Position numbers and translations under genes: made by a program. From Isoetes taiwanensis (Eukaryota > Streptophyta > Lycopodiopsida > Isoetales > Isoetaceae), in contig JAJEKV010000079.1 of assembly GCA_021234155.1 (NCBI GenBank), forward strand, positions 3,198,261-3,262,260: a stretch of DNA of 64,000 nt, read 5' to 3'. The notes below the pieces were generated by a model. That model was not told where the DNA came from. It saw only the letters and a list, made by a program, of their open reading frames with translations, and made no database searches. This document shows positions 11,331 through 24,623 of the stretch, piece after piece (the first letter of the stretch is position 1; each line of letters begins with the position of its first letter).

Positions 11331-14300
11331 ACTAGAAAAGGTTCCCTTAGCCAATTTGCTATAGGATATGAAGGCTAGACATGGAATTTGGGGGCATATG
11401 GGATCTTTTGCATAAAAGAGATGAAGAGCTTAAGAGGTGGATCATGTGAAATGGTCATGCCAATAACTCAATAGTAAAACCACATACCAAGTCAACTCAA
11501 TGGGTCCTCCGAACTTCAAATTTGCTTTGCTTGAATCTCCTCTCCTTGCATGTTTGTGTAATCCTTCATGAATGTCTTCACCTTGGTCTTCAAGCTAGTG
11601 TTTTGTGTGATCTTCTGGGGTCAAAGTCATCAGTTCTGCAATTACATGCTCAAGTCAGTATGTTATCATGTGCAATGCTTCTATGCTGCCATGTCAGGTA
11701 GCAAATCCTGACCTGACTCCACACCCATCTCCTTCTAAATTCGCACCATGCAAACACAAGTCGGAATAAGCGGACTCTGTAATCTTCGGGCCAATAGCTT
11801 CGGCTGCCAGCAAGCAGCTCAATTCGTTGCAAAAATATCCTTCATATACGAGTTTCAATACAATACAAGAACGAAATCTAGGCCCAACCATGCCAAAAAT
11901 ACTGGCTGCAAATATCAAACAAAAATATTGCAAACTTATTTTATTTGTTTTTTAGTGCATGCAGAGCTCGAGCTCTTTTATTTTAGGGTTTTTTTCAATT
12001 CTTTGCCTTCCAAGCTACAAAATATGTCTGCGAGCAAGACCCAAAGGGCAGCCACGGTAAAAGGAGATAGATGTGGGTCCTTTCTTATAGAGGAATTGGC
12101 CCATTTTTATTGCCATGGAGGAAGCAAGAAGCCCTCTCAAGTTTTGAATAATGAAAGAGTTTTGTGGGTCTAATTTGGGGCTCCAACCTTGCAGATGTTT
12201 TTGTACATCCTCCTACCAAAGCTTCTTCTCGCTAGGTAAAGGATTTGGCTGCCCCATTTTTATTGCCCTCTCAGTCTCATCTTAACATTGATAATGGCGG
12301 GAAAGTCTTTTAAATGTCTTAATTCTTTGAAGGAATATATACCGCCACAATTATATATGTTTAGAGCACGTTCTCTGTGCCAGCTTGCCAAAAACATTGT
12401 CAGGCCATGTTTTGAGAAATGATACTAAGTCCATCTTCATTGATTCTACTAAATTAAGAGCATATGGGGAGCTGGTTTATATTGACAATTATCAACATTA
12501 CCATTATGACCAGGCACACATATGTGCTGCTTGAGGCATTTGCCTGGTAGCAACTTTGGCTTCTATAGGATTTGGCATACCGAACGTCCATGTTTGCAAG
12601 CATTTTGGTAGCTTGTGCACTAAAGAAGGTAAGCTTATCATACCTTGTTGGGGGTGGGGTGGTCAGGGTAATATAGAGCAACCCTTTAAGATTCATTGAT
12701 AAAGATGCAAAAAACCATTGTGCGCAACATTTATGAAGTTGAACTCAAATATTGAATTGTACATATATTACAATATTTGTCTTTGTTTATAAGGGAGATG
12801 ATTTTATGGTCAGGAGCCGTTGAGTTTAGGAACCTATACAAATTTCTATTGTAATGTTAAAGCAACAATCATTTTCAAAAGTAGAACTATCTTAATTGAA
12901 GGGACACGGTAAGGTGAGACATATACCATCTCAAATTAAATTGTAATAGGTGCCCGGCATTGTCGAGCATAAATACAAGTAGAAAGTTCTTCAACATAAT
13001 ATGTGCATTATGGTTTCAGAGATATATTGTCTTAAGCTTATGCAACATCCAATTATAGACGGACGTGTAGAAAAATATCCCCACATGGACCTTGAACTCC
13101 TTAGTCGCGTCAATCTTCAACATGCTTGTGTTAAAAAAATTCACTAAATTTGCCTTTTTTTTTTCATGTCCCAATGATCTTTTCCTCATAAATCTCTTAT
13201 GTTACTCTGTAGAGCGTTGTATAATAAAAGTTATATGATGCAATATATTTGGCATGAATACACCTAAGGTTCTTTAGTTTGAAAGGAAGCCAACATGGAC
13301 TAGGATATATTAGTATCAAATATTCAATCAAACTTGCAAATATTTTGGAAGTTCATCTACAATTTTATTTGTAACTTTGACTCATTCTTTGGAATTGGAA
13401 CAAAGAAGTGAATCAAAGTCGTGATTCATGAGCATGCTCTTAGGATTGCCATTAGTTGCATGATTAATTATTTTATTGCAACCTTCAATACAAACTTAGG
13501 AATGGCTATTTAGGTAAAGAATCACATCAATCTTGTTAATTGTCCATGGTAGGGTATGTGCCAATAAAACACATCAATGGCTTCACAATGGGCTATAGAA
13601 TATGAGCTTGCAAGCACCTTGAAATGCTCCAATAATAGTTCTGAGATGTAAGCATGGTCTTTTGAACTCCAATTTATGGTGTCCATGGGGAGTCACTACA
13701 AATGACTCTTATGGATGAAATCTTGACATTACCTATAGAAGTAGAAATAGGAATTACAATCTAGAAAAGTGAGCTAGAAAAATGACAAGAGATTGAATAC
13801 AAGATTTAGTCCTTTGTATATATATATGCTTCAGTAAAAGGATTGGAAGCATAACCAAGTCATTGAATAAAAACATTCATCAAGTAACATTATAGCTTGT
13901 TTGAATTAGTAATAAACAAACATTTTTGTTATGATGTTTTGATGAAATACAAATGGACGATATATAGTCAAATTGATATATTCTTTGTGTATGGATCAAG
14001 AGACATTGTTGCTCACCAATACAGTATACTACGAATTCATATCAACCGCAATATACATATACCAAGTTGTACAGGCAGTACCCAATACTTATTAGGCTAC
14101 TGAAATAAAATGCAATAAGCATACGCAACTTTGACTTGCCAAATCTGCTCAAAGATATTGACACCTTATGATAAATATGCGATGAAGGAAATAAAAAATC
14201 TAATGGAATAGGATGATGTATTTTGTTCTGTAATGACACTGAAAGCATAGTCACTACTGCAATGATGATCATAAAAAAGAATCCCTCTTGAAAATCTATA

Positions 14301-14678
14301 GGTTGGTTTCAAATATTTGCATTTGTTGTCTAGGCATAGGCAGTTTGAGGTATGTTGGCTGGAAGTTCTGTACTCGTTGTTGCTAATGGAGCGATAATCA
14401 TGATACCATCCTAACTTGGCAATGTCTAGAAAATACAAAAAGCCTCCTACATCTAAAATATATTAAGCATGACAATACCAACTATATGTTTATAGAAAAT
14501 ACTTGCCTTGTAAGATGCAGAAACAAATAGTAATCTTCAATTAATAAATAATATTGTGCGGATATAAGCTTTGTTACTATATACTATGATATAAACTAAT
14601 GGCCATGGTCTAACACATTGTATAGAATGTTGTGCATGACTGCAGACTGCACTTTATTGATATTGTAACTAAAAACTC

Positions 14679-15655
14679 CATTCTGGTAAGGGACTCGCAA
14701 AGAACACAAAAACCGGCCGATAGATAGATAGATAGGCTTGTCATTCATCACAGCAGCAGTATACAATGTGTGGGAAAATCTGAATGGGGAGCTGACCATA
14801 GGAACAATATCTAGCTACCCCATAAATGAAATAAGAAAATATACAAAGGCAAGAGAGAAAACAATGCCGACAACTTCTCATCGGGATAAAAAACCCTGCC
14901 CTTTCGGGTTTTCGAGAAAAACCCTAATGAGAAATGGTCGCCAATGGCCTCAAGGATGCGCTGAAGAGCAAGGAAGGAAATTGATGAAGCTAGCCAAAAT
15001 GCGCATCAACGCCATGGAATGTGTGAGACCTGGAAAAACGTAGAAATGCCTAGAAAGTTCCCGTTAAACGTTAATAAAATAGGTACAACCCTGGCAGGTG
15101 AGCACCCCCTAAGAGAATAGTCTCCAGAAAGCAAAAACACCCATTAGACATTAGGAACCATAAACAAACATATATAGAAATAGAAAACATCACCGAGAGG
15201 TAGAAAAAAAAATAGCATGACCAACAGGTGGAAATCATTTAGCATCACCCAACGGGTGGAAAAATATAGACAGCATCACCTAGGGGTGGAAAATAATTTG
15301 CATCAGCCATTGGGTGGAAAAAAGCATCACCCAACGGTGGTGAAGATCAAACGAAACATATAAAAATAGGCGGCAATAATCACCATAGCAACAACCAATG
15401 AGTGGAGGATAATGGAGGTAATATCGAAAAGAAATAAACATGAACATGAAACAAACTCAAAACTATATAAAAAGGCGGGTAGGGAGGGAAGCAATGGGCA
15501 AGGAAAAGACGGTACAAAGAAGACTACGATAACCAACCACAAGAATCAATAGCGCATATATAGTTGCCCGCCCTTCCCAGAATCGTCGATCCGATGGCTC
15601 CCGGATGATGCCTATTCCAGTAAGGGACTCGCAAAGAACACAAAAACCGCCGACA
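14679..15655. repeat. Pair of direct repeats about 935 bp apart
   Basis: A near-identical stretch of about 35 bp containing GTAAGGGACTCGCAAAGAAC and then ACAAAAACCG occurs at about 14,680-14,716 and again at 15,614-15,650. The first copy is followed by a short GATA microsatellite (about 14,718-14,735). The pair could be remnants of short LTRs or of a duplication; no TG..CA borders were found. Confidence 0.5.
15188..15345. repeat. Short tandem-like array, GCATCACC-N-GGTGGAAA units
   Basis: Six imperfect units of 22-30 bp start near 15,188, 15,214, 15,242, 15,272, 15,300 and 15,323. Each has CATCACC (or CATGACC, CATCAGC), a short spacer and GGTGGAAA. CACC and GGTGG are complementary, so each unit can form a small hairpin. 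Confidence 0.6.
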
Positions 15656-16302
15656 ACGGAGAACTTTCTTTATATAAGCCAAGTGATGAGAAATATCAAG
15701 AAATTGAGTTAGAGTCCAAATGACATAGCACAAGTGAGAAGACGCACGATTGTCGTCCGGCTTTGAAGCATGAGCACTAGCATGCGAAACTCCTTGGGCC
15801 GCTCCCTACTAAGGCATTGTTGCGGCCCGAGCAGTCTGAACTGTGGTGGGTGTAAAAGCCGAAGAGTAAGATGATGGGATCGGAAATCGAGGTCAAAGAA
15901 GACAATAAAGGTAATGACGGATGATCTGAAGAGGAACTTTTCTAAGTATAAATGTTATAGATTGAATGACAAGCACCAATATGATAAAGATTGTAGAGCA
16001 ATTTCTGAAAAAGGGGCAACAACGTGAATATAATTAAGCTTTAGGCAAAATATGAGAAAGGATGAGTCTTGGGCGGGGAACAAATGCAACAAGAAATGGC
16101 CTTAGGTTGCAAGGTGAAGGTAAGGTTATGGTCAATGATATAGGGAGATGAAGGGCGAGAGTGCCAAGGTTAGAGCGAATTCCTACGATGGGACAAAAGT
16201 GTGGCTCATGAGAACAAAGGATCCAAAATGAAAAATCGGACAAGGTTGCAATAAGAATGTAAAGAATGCCAACAACAAGGATGGTGTCCATAGATCATGT
16301 CT

Positions 16303-17820
16303 CAGAGAAAAAATGCAATGGAGTGTCAAACACAAATACATCATAACCGAAAAATGAGAACCCAAGAAGAGATATCAATATAAAACCCATGCCACAAAAA
16401 TTCAATGAAGTGCCAAATACAAATAAGTCATTATGCACATAACGCAAGTATAAAAAGATGTGAAATGGTATATGATAATGGGGTAAGGCTACCGCTAAAA
16501 ATAAAAAAACAACAACAAGACATACAATGTAAACTTAAAATTGGCCAAATATAATGTACTTATATAAAATGTGTAATGCATTTGGAAAGAAATATGAAAA
16601 TGTTAACTAAAAGAGAAAAGGTAACGCTTGGAATGAGATGTCGGAAGGAAATTGGACAAAGATGTCGAAAAACCTATAAATAGATGCCCCAATATAAATA
16701 ACCTTACGGAAGGAATGAGGTTGGGGTAAAGGTGGAGCCATGGGAGCGCAAAGTCAAGAGGAAGGTCAAGAAGAAAAGTGAGATTGAAGGCAAATCGGTT
16801 CCCTAACAAGGAGGTTCACAAAGTGCGAGGGACCGTGTGCATGAATAAGAATGGGAGAGCCCGAGGTGGAGATTAAGAGTAGGCAAGGTGGGGTCAAGCT
16901 AGCAGAATCTTCAAGCCCAGCCGACGAAAAACGCCTAAATGTTGAGCAATGTCACGAACCACATAGCAAGAGGGATAACATGATGACCGCCATCTGCCGG
17001 AACACCAACATCAACACGGGGACTCCCGGCAGTTATTGCACGGGAGGAGGAGCCTTGGCAAGTTAACAAATTAAGCGAGAACATTTAGAAAGAGGGGAAC
17101 GCAAAAGCAATCCCATGCCATAGAAACTCAATGAAGTGCCAAATGCAAATAAGTCGTTATCACGGATAAAGCAAGTATAAAGATGTGAAATCATATATGA
17201 TATAATGGGGTAAGGATAAAGCCTAAACCGGTAAAAACAAAGAGAAGACATACAATGTAAATTAAACTTTGGCCAAATAAAATGTACTTGTAGCAAAAAT
17301 ATGATGCAACCCATTTAGAAAGCAAGATGACAATGTGAAATGAAAAAGAAAGGGCAGTTTTGAATGAGACGTCATAAAGGCGATTTGATAACATCACCGA
17401 AACCTATGAATAGATGCTCCAATATAAATAACACTTACCAGAATGGGAACGAGGTTGTGGTAGAGGTGGTAGCCATGGGAGCCGCAAAGTCAAGAAGAAG
17501 ATCAAGAAGAAAGTGAGATTGAAGGCAAATCAATTCCCTAATGAGGAGGTTCACAAGGTGCGAGGAATGCGCGTGAACAAGAAATAAGGTATAATGATAG
17601 TGACGAAAAAACCTAAACTATAAAGAACAACTGCAAGAACGTGATGTCAACCTATAAGTTGCTAAGTAGGACGTGTTTACTACAAATAATGCAATGCAAC
17701 GCATGGAAATGTGGAATAAAAGAGAAACGACAGTGTTAATGAGATGTCATAAGGAAAAGGAAAATAATACTACATGCGTAGAGCCATGAATAGACGCCCA
17801 AATATGAATAGTACCGCTTA
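16303..17820. repeat. Diverged tandem repeat, period about 730 bp
   Basis: A block from about 16,385 to 16,855 recurs at about 17,112 to 17,590. Matching landmarks are AATGAAGTGCCAAATACAAA at 16,403 and 17,130 (offset 727) and GAGGTTCACAA at 16,811 and 17,545 (offset 734). Partial units appear at about 16,315 and 17,690-17,815. Similarity is moderate with many indels. No coding frame is conserved between units. Confidence 0.7.
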
Positions 17821-17836
17821 AAAAATAGGGGAGGAG

Positions 17837-18420
17837 TGTTACAGTCCTGCCCAAGGGCATAATCGGAATCGGGCCCTGACTAATGACCCATGAGCACCGG
17901 GGTACTGCTGGTCAGCGATTGCAAGGGCGGTTGTGATTTAATGGGTCATTAATAAATGTAACCCAGTCTGCTGTGATTCGGATACGAGGTAAATGGTAAT
18001 AATGCCTAGCGGTTAATGGGTCGAGTTGCTAGGTGGGGACTAATATTATTAAGTATTAGTGGGGAAGAGCTACGGGGTTGCAGAGGCAAGAAATTCATAT
18101 GGGTGCATGGTTGGCAAAGTTATATTAATGTTAATATATATATTACTAGGGGGCCAATGTTATTAATCCTCCCAATATAATAAAAATAGCCTTTGTCTGT
18201 CACGCCTTATCGATGGAGAAGAAAGTGCCACGTGGCATGTCTTGGACCACAGGATGTGAGAGGCGTGTAAGCCGAAATTGTGCAGGAAGCATCGAGAAGG
18301 TTCCGCTTCGTTTCATCTTCTGCAAGGTTCTCGAAGCTTCCATTCGTTTCATGTTGCAAGTTCTCGCAGCTTCTTTCTGACATTCGAAGCTTTGACTTCC
18401 TATAAAAAGGCGCAAGTGAG
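17837..18420 (+). promoter_or_regulatory. LTR-like or promoter-like segment with TATA box
   Basis: It begins TGTTACAGTCC directly after the tandem repeat. It carries GTGCCACGTGGCA (G-box core) at about 18,222 and ends at a TATA-like CCTATAAAAAGGCG at about 18,400. The composition and order resemble the U3 of a plant LTR, but I could not find the closing CA end or any internal domain. Confidence 0.3.
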
Positions 18421-19126
18421 TTTGCAAGGTTATCGAGGAGCGGAAGCAAAATTTGCTTCAAACGGGCCGTCTCGAACCGAGGTATAAATGCCGATGCTAA
18501 TTTGAAAACCATATTTTTGTCCCTCTTGCTCCCGCAACGCAGCGGATGCACGGAGAAGAGTCGGTCTAACGAGAAGGTCGGGTAAACGGATATCTTTGAA
18601 GTGGGCGCTTGGCCATTAAAGCTTTAAGCTATATGTTCGACTATTTCGCGCTTATGCTAGCAAGACCGCTCGATATAGATTTATCCTGGAGATTCTATTG
18701 AGTATTGGTGTCCGCCTCTCTCGGCCCGCTTGCACATCATAAGGTAAGACTATGATCCTGTATTCGATGACATTCTTGAGCTAACGTAGGGAGTTCATGC
18801 CTTGAATAGTCGGACAAAGATTAGAGTGTATTAATCACCATTTTTGTGAATTTAGAGACCTAATTTTTGTAATGTATGTAGCCGCTATTTGATTGAGATA
18901 TAGACCCAGTTTATCCAAAGATCCGATTTACGTTTATTTGCTCCATTTGATTGTAAATCTCCCAGCTGCCCGAACTCATTATTGCTTGGTCTCAGAATCC
19001 AAACAACTTGAGTAACCGCTAACTTCCAATTTACATAGGAAAATCTCTTCTCCAAATCTCTTCTCTATACAAAAATTAACATGAATAACATGTATCTACA
19101 TGCTTGGGGTGCGCTCTAGAACCATT

Positions 19127-19384
19127 TTAGTGATCGCTTTCTAGGCCCATGAATGGATCTGTTTTTTTCCGATGGTGAGATGGAAATTTTTCTCGCAACT
19201 GAGGCAATACCTTCTTTGATAAGTCTCGGATGCTTATCGCAAGTTTTACTAACGTGCTCATATTCACACCTCGCATAAAAGCATTACCGCTCGCATCCGA
19301 GCGGGACCGGTCACAAATGCTTTCAGTTATAGCGATGTTGATGAAGAGACAACATGTAAGGAAGATGAACATGTATGATGCCAT
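19127..19384 (-). CDS. Candidate small secreted peptide, unrecognised
   Basis: An 85-codon open frame starting at 19,384. Residues 1-22 look like a signal peptide (MASYMFIFLTCCLFINIAIT, then ES). The mature part has one Cys, a basic stretch (FPSHHRKK) and the C-terminus TDPFMGLESDH. I could not match it to CLE, RGF, IDA, CEP, PSY or EPF peptides. No intron or promoter evidence is clear, and the surroundings are repeat-derived, so this may be a chance frame. Confidence 0.2.
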   Translation of the reverse strand: MASYMFIFLTCCLFINIAITESICDRSRSDASGNAFMRGVNMSTLVKLAISIRDLSKKVLPQLREKFPSHHRKKTDPFMGLESDH

Positions 19385-21940
19385 TTAAGCTCACCTCCGG
19401 AACTTGGCCAAGGCTTTGCCATTTTAATTTGCATAAAAGGGCGATCATGTCCCAAAAGAATTAAGACGTTCCGTACTAATTCACATATACAAATTCCTCA
19501 GATTCCATGCCATGTTCATGGCAAATCAAATCTCTCTCGAGTCTATACCCTAGCAATATCTTTGTCACAATTGACAACATATTTTTCTCCGATGGAACAT
19601 CGATGATGCAAAACACGCATTTCGCAGGGCATGACGCTCATAAGACATGGAACATAGATTTTTCTTGATGCTAAAGATTGATCCTTAACGAAAAAGGGGA
19701 TGATAAAGGGAATCACATTATCATTCACACACATGCAAACATATTTTACCTTCAATCTCTCACAAAGATGAGCAAATTTTGTAGCTCCATTATCATTAGC
19801 TATGTAATGTGTTCATTTCATTTCACACATTCACACTTTGCACAACCCTCTAAATTTGTACATAAGCTTGAACTTAAAAGTAAAAAATGCCTCACCATAG
19901 AATGCCGATGACGAGGACATAAGTTTATTTCGCCACATTAAGTTGAGTGTGAATAGGTTTGCCACATTTCTAAGGATGGTATGCAATATACGGAATATAT
20001 GGTGGTTCTTAGTAGATGATGAAACTCCGTTTTGTTGAATTTGGCGCCCATAGTTTTAGTCAATTTAACTACTCAATGCTAGGTTCCTTATAGAGCTCAC
20101 GGCCCAGCTACCATACTATAACGTGGGATTGCGCACCCACGTTCAATGTTCACAGGGTCCCAATAATTCCACATTGTCCAAGAGGCATGGGTGATGACTA
20201 TGCGTAATGACTATGCATAATGCGTATTTTGGGGCACATCGTGTTAAAAAATGTCTTTTTGGAACAATAACAACAACATCATCATGGGCTTTTGCCAAAC
20301 TAATATGTTACGTAATGGCAATTTCCACAAAAATATTACAACCACGCCGTAAATAAAAGCTCTTGAATGTCTAGAATGTTCTAGGGGGAGCCGACGAAAT
20401 AAAAATCTCTTGAATGTCTAGAACGCTCTAGGGCGCTTGTTGTGACATTGTTTCTATATATCATTAAGACTATAGACACCTTTAGAACAAAACTATTTTA
20501 ACTCGCTCACAGATTGTTTGTGCGTAACACATTGTTCATCGCCCGGAATAGCAAAGCGTAATAATGCCGCGCCAAACTACAGGAAACTTTAGAGAAACAA
20601 GAAGCCAAACGCCGCACGCAATGGTAGAAAGATCGCAAAATAGAAGACAACGCATCCTCGAAAAGAGAGACACTGCAGGAGCGCCGAAAGTAAGACTCGC
20701 TAGAGTCAGCCGGGCAAGCAAGGAATAGAAGAGCGTAAAAAGTAAAGAAAACGAGCAGAGCATGCCGCAACGCTGACACACGATACGAAAGCGCCGATGG
20801 ACAATGATGAGAGGCTAGTCAGAGACTCAACAAGGACGACGCATACCGAGATAACCCTTCAAGTTATAGAATAGTTCGAACTAATCGCCCCAACGCATTA
20901 ATCGAACCTCATCACCGTGGGAGAATTGAACCAGAATGCAAATACCGCCATGCACTAACGCTTAAACACGATGATACAAAGTGCTGCCATGACGCAAAAT
21001 TAGCCTCCTCCGCTGACAAAGAATGCCCCCATTGCTATACCACTCCGCCAAAGGAGATCACCCAAAGAGCAAAGAGTTCAAGTCCCACATCGATTTACAA
21101 TAATGCATTGGCATTTGTATCATTCGGAGCGCATATCTGAGAATTCAACACACCGGGCCCATATTGCTTTAAGATCCACTACCAAGTCTACCATAGATCC
21201 GGGCCCGCTTCATCCCGATGATAATGCGTACACCCAGATATGCCCAATTATACATTCGACATGGAATATGCGAATCGCATTTAACGACGCAAAATATGCA
21301 CAATGCAAAAGTGCGATATGGACCCTCATGAGACAAACTTGACTTACAAATAAGGAACATAAACCCATTTGCACAAGCTCTACATATGATGCACGAGGTA
21401 GAGGAGAGTGCACGCCAATTGAATGAGCACGCGAAGTAAGGATGTATTTCAATGATGATAGAACAGGGCTAGACTTGAGGAGATACAATCCCCGCATTTG
21501 TCAATGAGGTGGCTGTAATATTTGTAACCGATGGAGAACCGCTTTAATAGAGACATATGCATCCATCAAAAGCCGGCCTAAAAGAATGTCGCCATTATCG
21601 ATCCATACATTGACGCCTTACCTACCCACGTTAATACCCCTCGGGCGATAAGGTGGCAAAATGAACATGAGAAACCAAGTTGGGGCTTCATCGGGCGGAA
21701 TCGAGACAAAATATATCTATGCTACAATACTATTTATATAGACTAAGCACACGGGCTAAATATAGGAGGCAATGACGGTCTTAAGTTTAGTTTCAATCCT
21801 CTATTGAGTGGGGATCTCACAGCTCCCATTCATCAAAACAACATCACGGCTTTGCTGGGGTTAATTCATTAAAAACGACCACCAAAAGCGAATAGTATTG
21901 GTTTCTCCTGTGTAATGTTACTGGCTCCAGGGGCGTATTT
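19385..21940. other. No recognisable gene
   Basis: Short open frames occur on both strands but none resembles a known domain. The only local structure I see is the doubled motif at about 20,345-20,435. Confidence 0.4.
20345..20435. repeat. Short tandem duplication with TCTAGAA core
   Basis: AAATAAAAGCTCTTGAATGT is followed by CTAGAATGTTCTAGGG at about 20,350-20,386. A near copy at about 20,396-20,432 has AACGCTCTAGGG at its end. The TCTAGAA/TTCTAG core is self-complementary. Confidence 0.6.
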
Positions 21941-21949
21941 TGACCAAAG

Positions 21950-22500
21950 TGGCAATTATCGGTGGATGCTATATTGGTATTTATTAGACTGGTTTTTGAA
22001 CATGGTTATGAGCATTTAAGGTGGTTTTGGAACATGTTTAGTAGCAGTTCCTTAATATAGTGCTTCATGTGTGTTGTTCGTTGATATGGTATAGTATGGT
22101 TGTAAAAAGACAGGCTATAATATAGTGTTTCTTAGCATAGTTCTTACAAGTGTTAAAATAAGTTGGCAAATTTCAATGGTTCTTAATGTGCTAAAATATC
22201 AATTCCAAAGTCTTCCGAATTTATTGCATCCAAGCCATAATGGTATTGCATTTATAAACCATAATGGATTTCCATAGAATGCAATGGTTTCTAACAAGTT
22301 AAAGACTATAAACCACTAGCGTGCCATTGTCAAACCTTAATTTTCACGTAGAATGCAATGGTTTTCTTAACACGTTAAAACTTGTAAATCACTAGTGTTT
22401 TATTGCTTAGCATGTAGTGGGTTCTTAGCGTGGGTTCTTTGCGCAACCATTTCTCAATAGTCTTTATTATTATGCGGCAACGTGACATTTTCTAAAATAC
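21950..22500. repeat. Degenerate internal repeats
   Basis: Imperfect units such as AATGCAATGGTTT and ATAAACCACTAGCG recur at about 22,277-22,316 and 22,351-22,398. GGTTTTTGAACATGG/GGTTTTGGAACATG is repeated at about 21,990-22,040. A similar style of repeat (AAACCATACTATAAA, AAACCACTAT) fills 39,350-39,850, perhaps the same element in the other orientation. Confidence 0.4.
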
Positions 22501-22559
22501 AAAAGAACCCATAAAAATATCCTCAATGTGACAATATTTTTAGTAAAAAAATGGAGCTC

Positions 22560-24060
22560 AGAGGATTCGAGCCTCAGGTAAACCACTGTCCAAAAATATA
22601 CACTATGTTCTGTGGAAAGTATTTTCCTCCTAACTCTAACAAATAAAATGCATGAACCACTTCATGCTTTCGGTGCTCAAATTCCAACCAACGTTCTGGT
22701 AAGTTTTGATACAAAAGAAACAAAAGCAAGGTCGTGTTCAGAATGTGGACATAGAGATGAAATCTGATCTGATGGGTGATACTTTGCAAAACCTGATATC
22801 AAAGTTAGGCTTGCTCCACGTTTAAAATAATCAAGAAGATCAATTTGCCATGGAGAAAACCAACTTAAATCCATTAGACAACATATAGATTGACTTGTAA
22901 AACATTATGCATCCCAATAAATAATTGGCCCTTCACTTTGAGCCTCTGGCAGTACAGAAGAAGTCTTATTCAGCAGTGATAAGGGATACAAACTTTTCTT
23001 CAGGAAGAGATCTATGGCATTACCTTCTTTGGTACTGGACTCTGTTTATGTACCTCTATTTGAAGCTCTATTTACAAAGTAGCTACATCCAATGCTACAT
23101 GAAACATAGAAAATAATATGCCCTAAAATACATAAAGCTATGGCGCCCATGCAAATCAAGCACCAGACATGCTGCCTTTACCAATCTGCAATTGTAGCAA
23201 TCTCTGAGTTTCATTTGCGGAGAGGAGGCCCTTGCAAATCTAATGCGAATTACCTTTTTTAAATGCTAAAACAAAACAGGAGAGACAAGAAACCTTTCCA
23301 ATATTAAGAAACTGCTTTGTCTAAAGCCTTTGAAGCAATATCAAAATAAAGAGGCTCAACAATCTACTATTGATATAAACACACAAGAATAAGGGCATTA
23401 CGCTTACCACAGACTTTTGCTGCCCTCCACGTTTTAGCCTCTAATCCTTCCTTTGACAATTAAAAACAAATTCATACAAATACCTCTGTGCTCCACTTCC
23501 TGGGCTACCAGACGCTTTTTTGTCACTTTTATGCCCCGTTTCCAGGTCTTTCTAGGGCAATACTCTTACCAATCTGTCAAAGAAGTCTAAAGAAATAAAT
23601 GCAATTATGTATAGAGGTATGCCTCTGAGAGTGGCACATTGAATCCGGAAAGGAGACCTTCCATTCTGCATTCTTTAGTATTAGATCCAACATGAAACGG
23701 AAAATAGACAGATAAAGAATTAAAGACTAAATTCCCAACCTTATAAGGCTCAACAGAGTCGAAACCTAGCACGATAGTAGCTCCTGGAAGAATTAGAAAA
23801 CCTAGATGAGAATTTGCATCCGTGCAAGGAAAAGCGGTTGGCGCCTACAAATTAAGAAAAAAACATCATTATGGTCCTCAAATCCAGCATAAAAATGGGA
23901 TCTTTCGACCGGAAGTCTTACCATAGCCAACAGCTCCCTTTCACTACCACAGCCTGGACACAGAGCTCCATCTTCAACCCGATAGTTGCTCGCATGCCAG
24001 AACCCTAAGCCGAAGCGAATGTCACCTGTACGCTTTCTGGGCAAACCCTAACCCTACTGT
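22560..24060 (-). other. Possible fragments of a minus-strand host gene
   Basis: On the minus strand a telo-box-like 5' stretch (TAGGGTTAGGGTTTGCCC near 24,050) precedes an ATG at about 23,970. That ATG opens a short frame (MELCVQAVVVKGSCWLW) ending at a GTAAGA donor. Further left are several acceptor-donor bounded segments, for example one encoding LLSANETQRLLQLQ near 23,215. I could not chain them into one open frame or name a family. A real gene, a pseudogene and coincidence are all possible. Confidence 0.2.
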
Positions 24061-24310
24061 AGACAAATCGCTCCCTGGCGTCGCATGGTGTCTGGGATAT
24101 GATGGATTCACCACAAGTCAAGCATTATCAAAATTTTGCTGTAGAAATTTTGCCTAGGCAAAGTTCAGGAATTATAAATAATATTCCCAAAACATTTCTG
24201 ACCACACCGGAAAAACCAAATTTAAAAGATAGATAGTTCTATTATTTTCACATACGAAATTTTCAGCTCCTTCGAATTAGTCCTTCCATTGCCTGTCTAT
24301 TATGCAAATT

Positions 24311-24341
24311 TCTAGGCATCCTTAAATTGAATCCAATGTTC
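24311..24341. repeat. Left copy of a 31-bp direct repeat
   Basis: An exact 31-bp match to 37,965-37,995 (starts TCTAGGCATCC, ends CCAATGTTC). Once the LTR element is removed, the two copies flank an insertion of about 360 bp that ends in the 88-bp palindrome. Confidence 0.75.
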
Positions 24342-24477
24342 GTAAAAAACACTTAGAAAGCATTCTTTCGCGTCCGCCAGTAACGCCGTGCCACGTGGCA
24401 CTGTTTCAAATAAAGAATGTAAGTAAAAAAATTTTGAGCACAGAGCAGCGACGGAGCAGCAGCGATGGAGCAGCGAC

Positions 24478-24575
24478 TTGCATTCTTGAAGATTTACCCC
24501 ACATTCTGCCTTGTTTACCCGGCATTCCAAGAGCTTACCCTGCATTCCGAATCTTTTTACCTGCTACAGAATGCT
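24478..24575. repeat. Four imperfect 21-22-bp units
   Basis: Units of the form GCATTC, seven to nine bases, then TTTACCC follow one another from about 24,478 to 24,570. They lie in the unique left part of the 360-bp insertion flanked by the 31-bp repeat. Confidence 0.5.
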
Positions 24576-24594
24576 TCCTAAGTGTCTTCCACGT

Positions 24595-24623
24595 TACAGG
24601 AATGGCAATCTACTTGCCATTCC
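24595..24623. repeat. Left part of an 88-bp perfect palindrome, split by copy 1
   Basis: These 29 bp joined to 37,888-37,946 (59 bp) form an 88-bp sequence that equals its own reverse complement. The last five bases (ATTCC) are the target site duplicated on both sides of the LTR retrotransposon. Confidence 0.9.

Noticed and set aside
15188-15345. Regular short repeats as a CRISPR-like array
   Set aside because: Units are imperfect with uneven spacers of only a few bases, in a plant genome; a degenerate tandem repeat explains it.
20507-20779. 90-codon minus-strand frame with a hydrophobic start
   Set aside because: An overlapping frame on the same strand is equally open, the composition is Ser/Leu/Phe/Arg-rich in both, and no splice, promoter or family support exists.
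22560-22600. B-box-like GGCTCGAATCC on the minus strand, possible SINE
   Set aside because: No A box at the expected distance, no tail and no flanking duplication seen.
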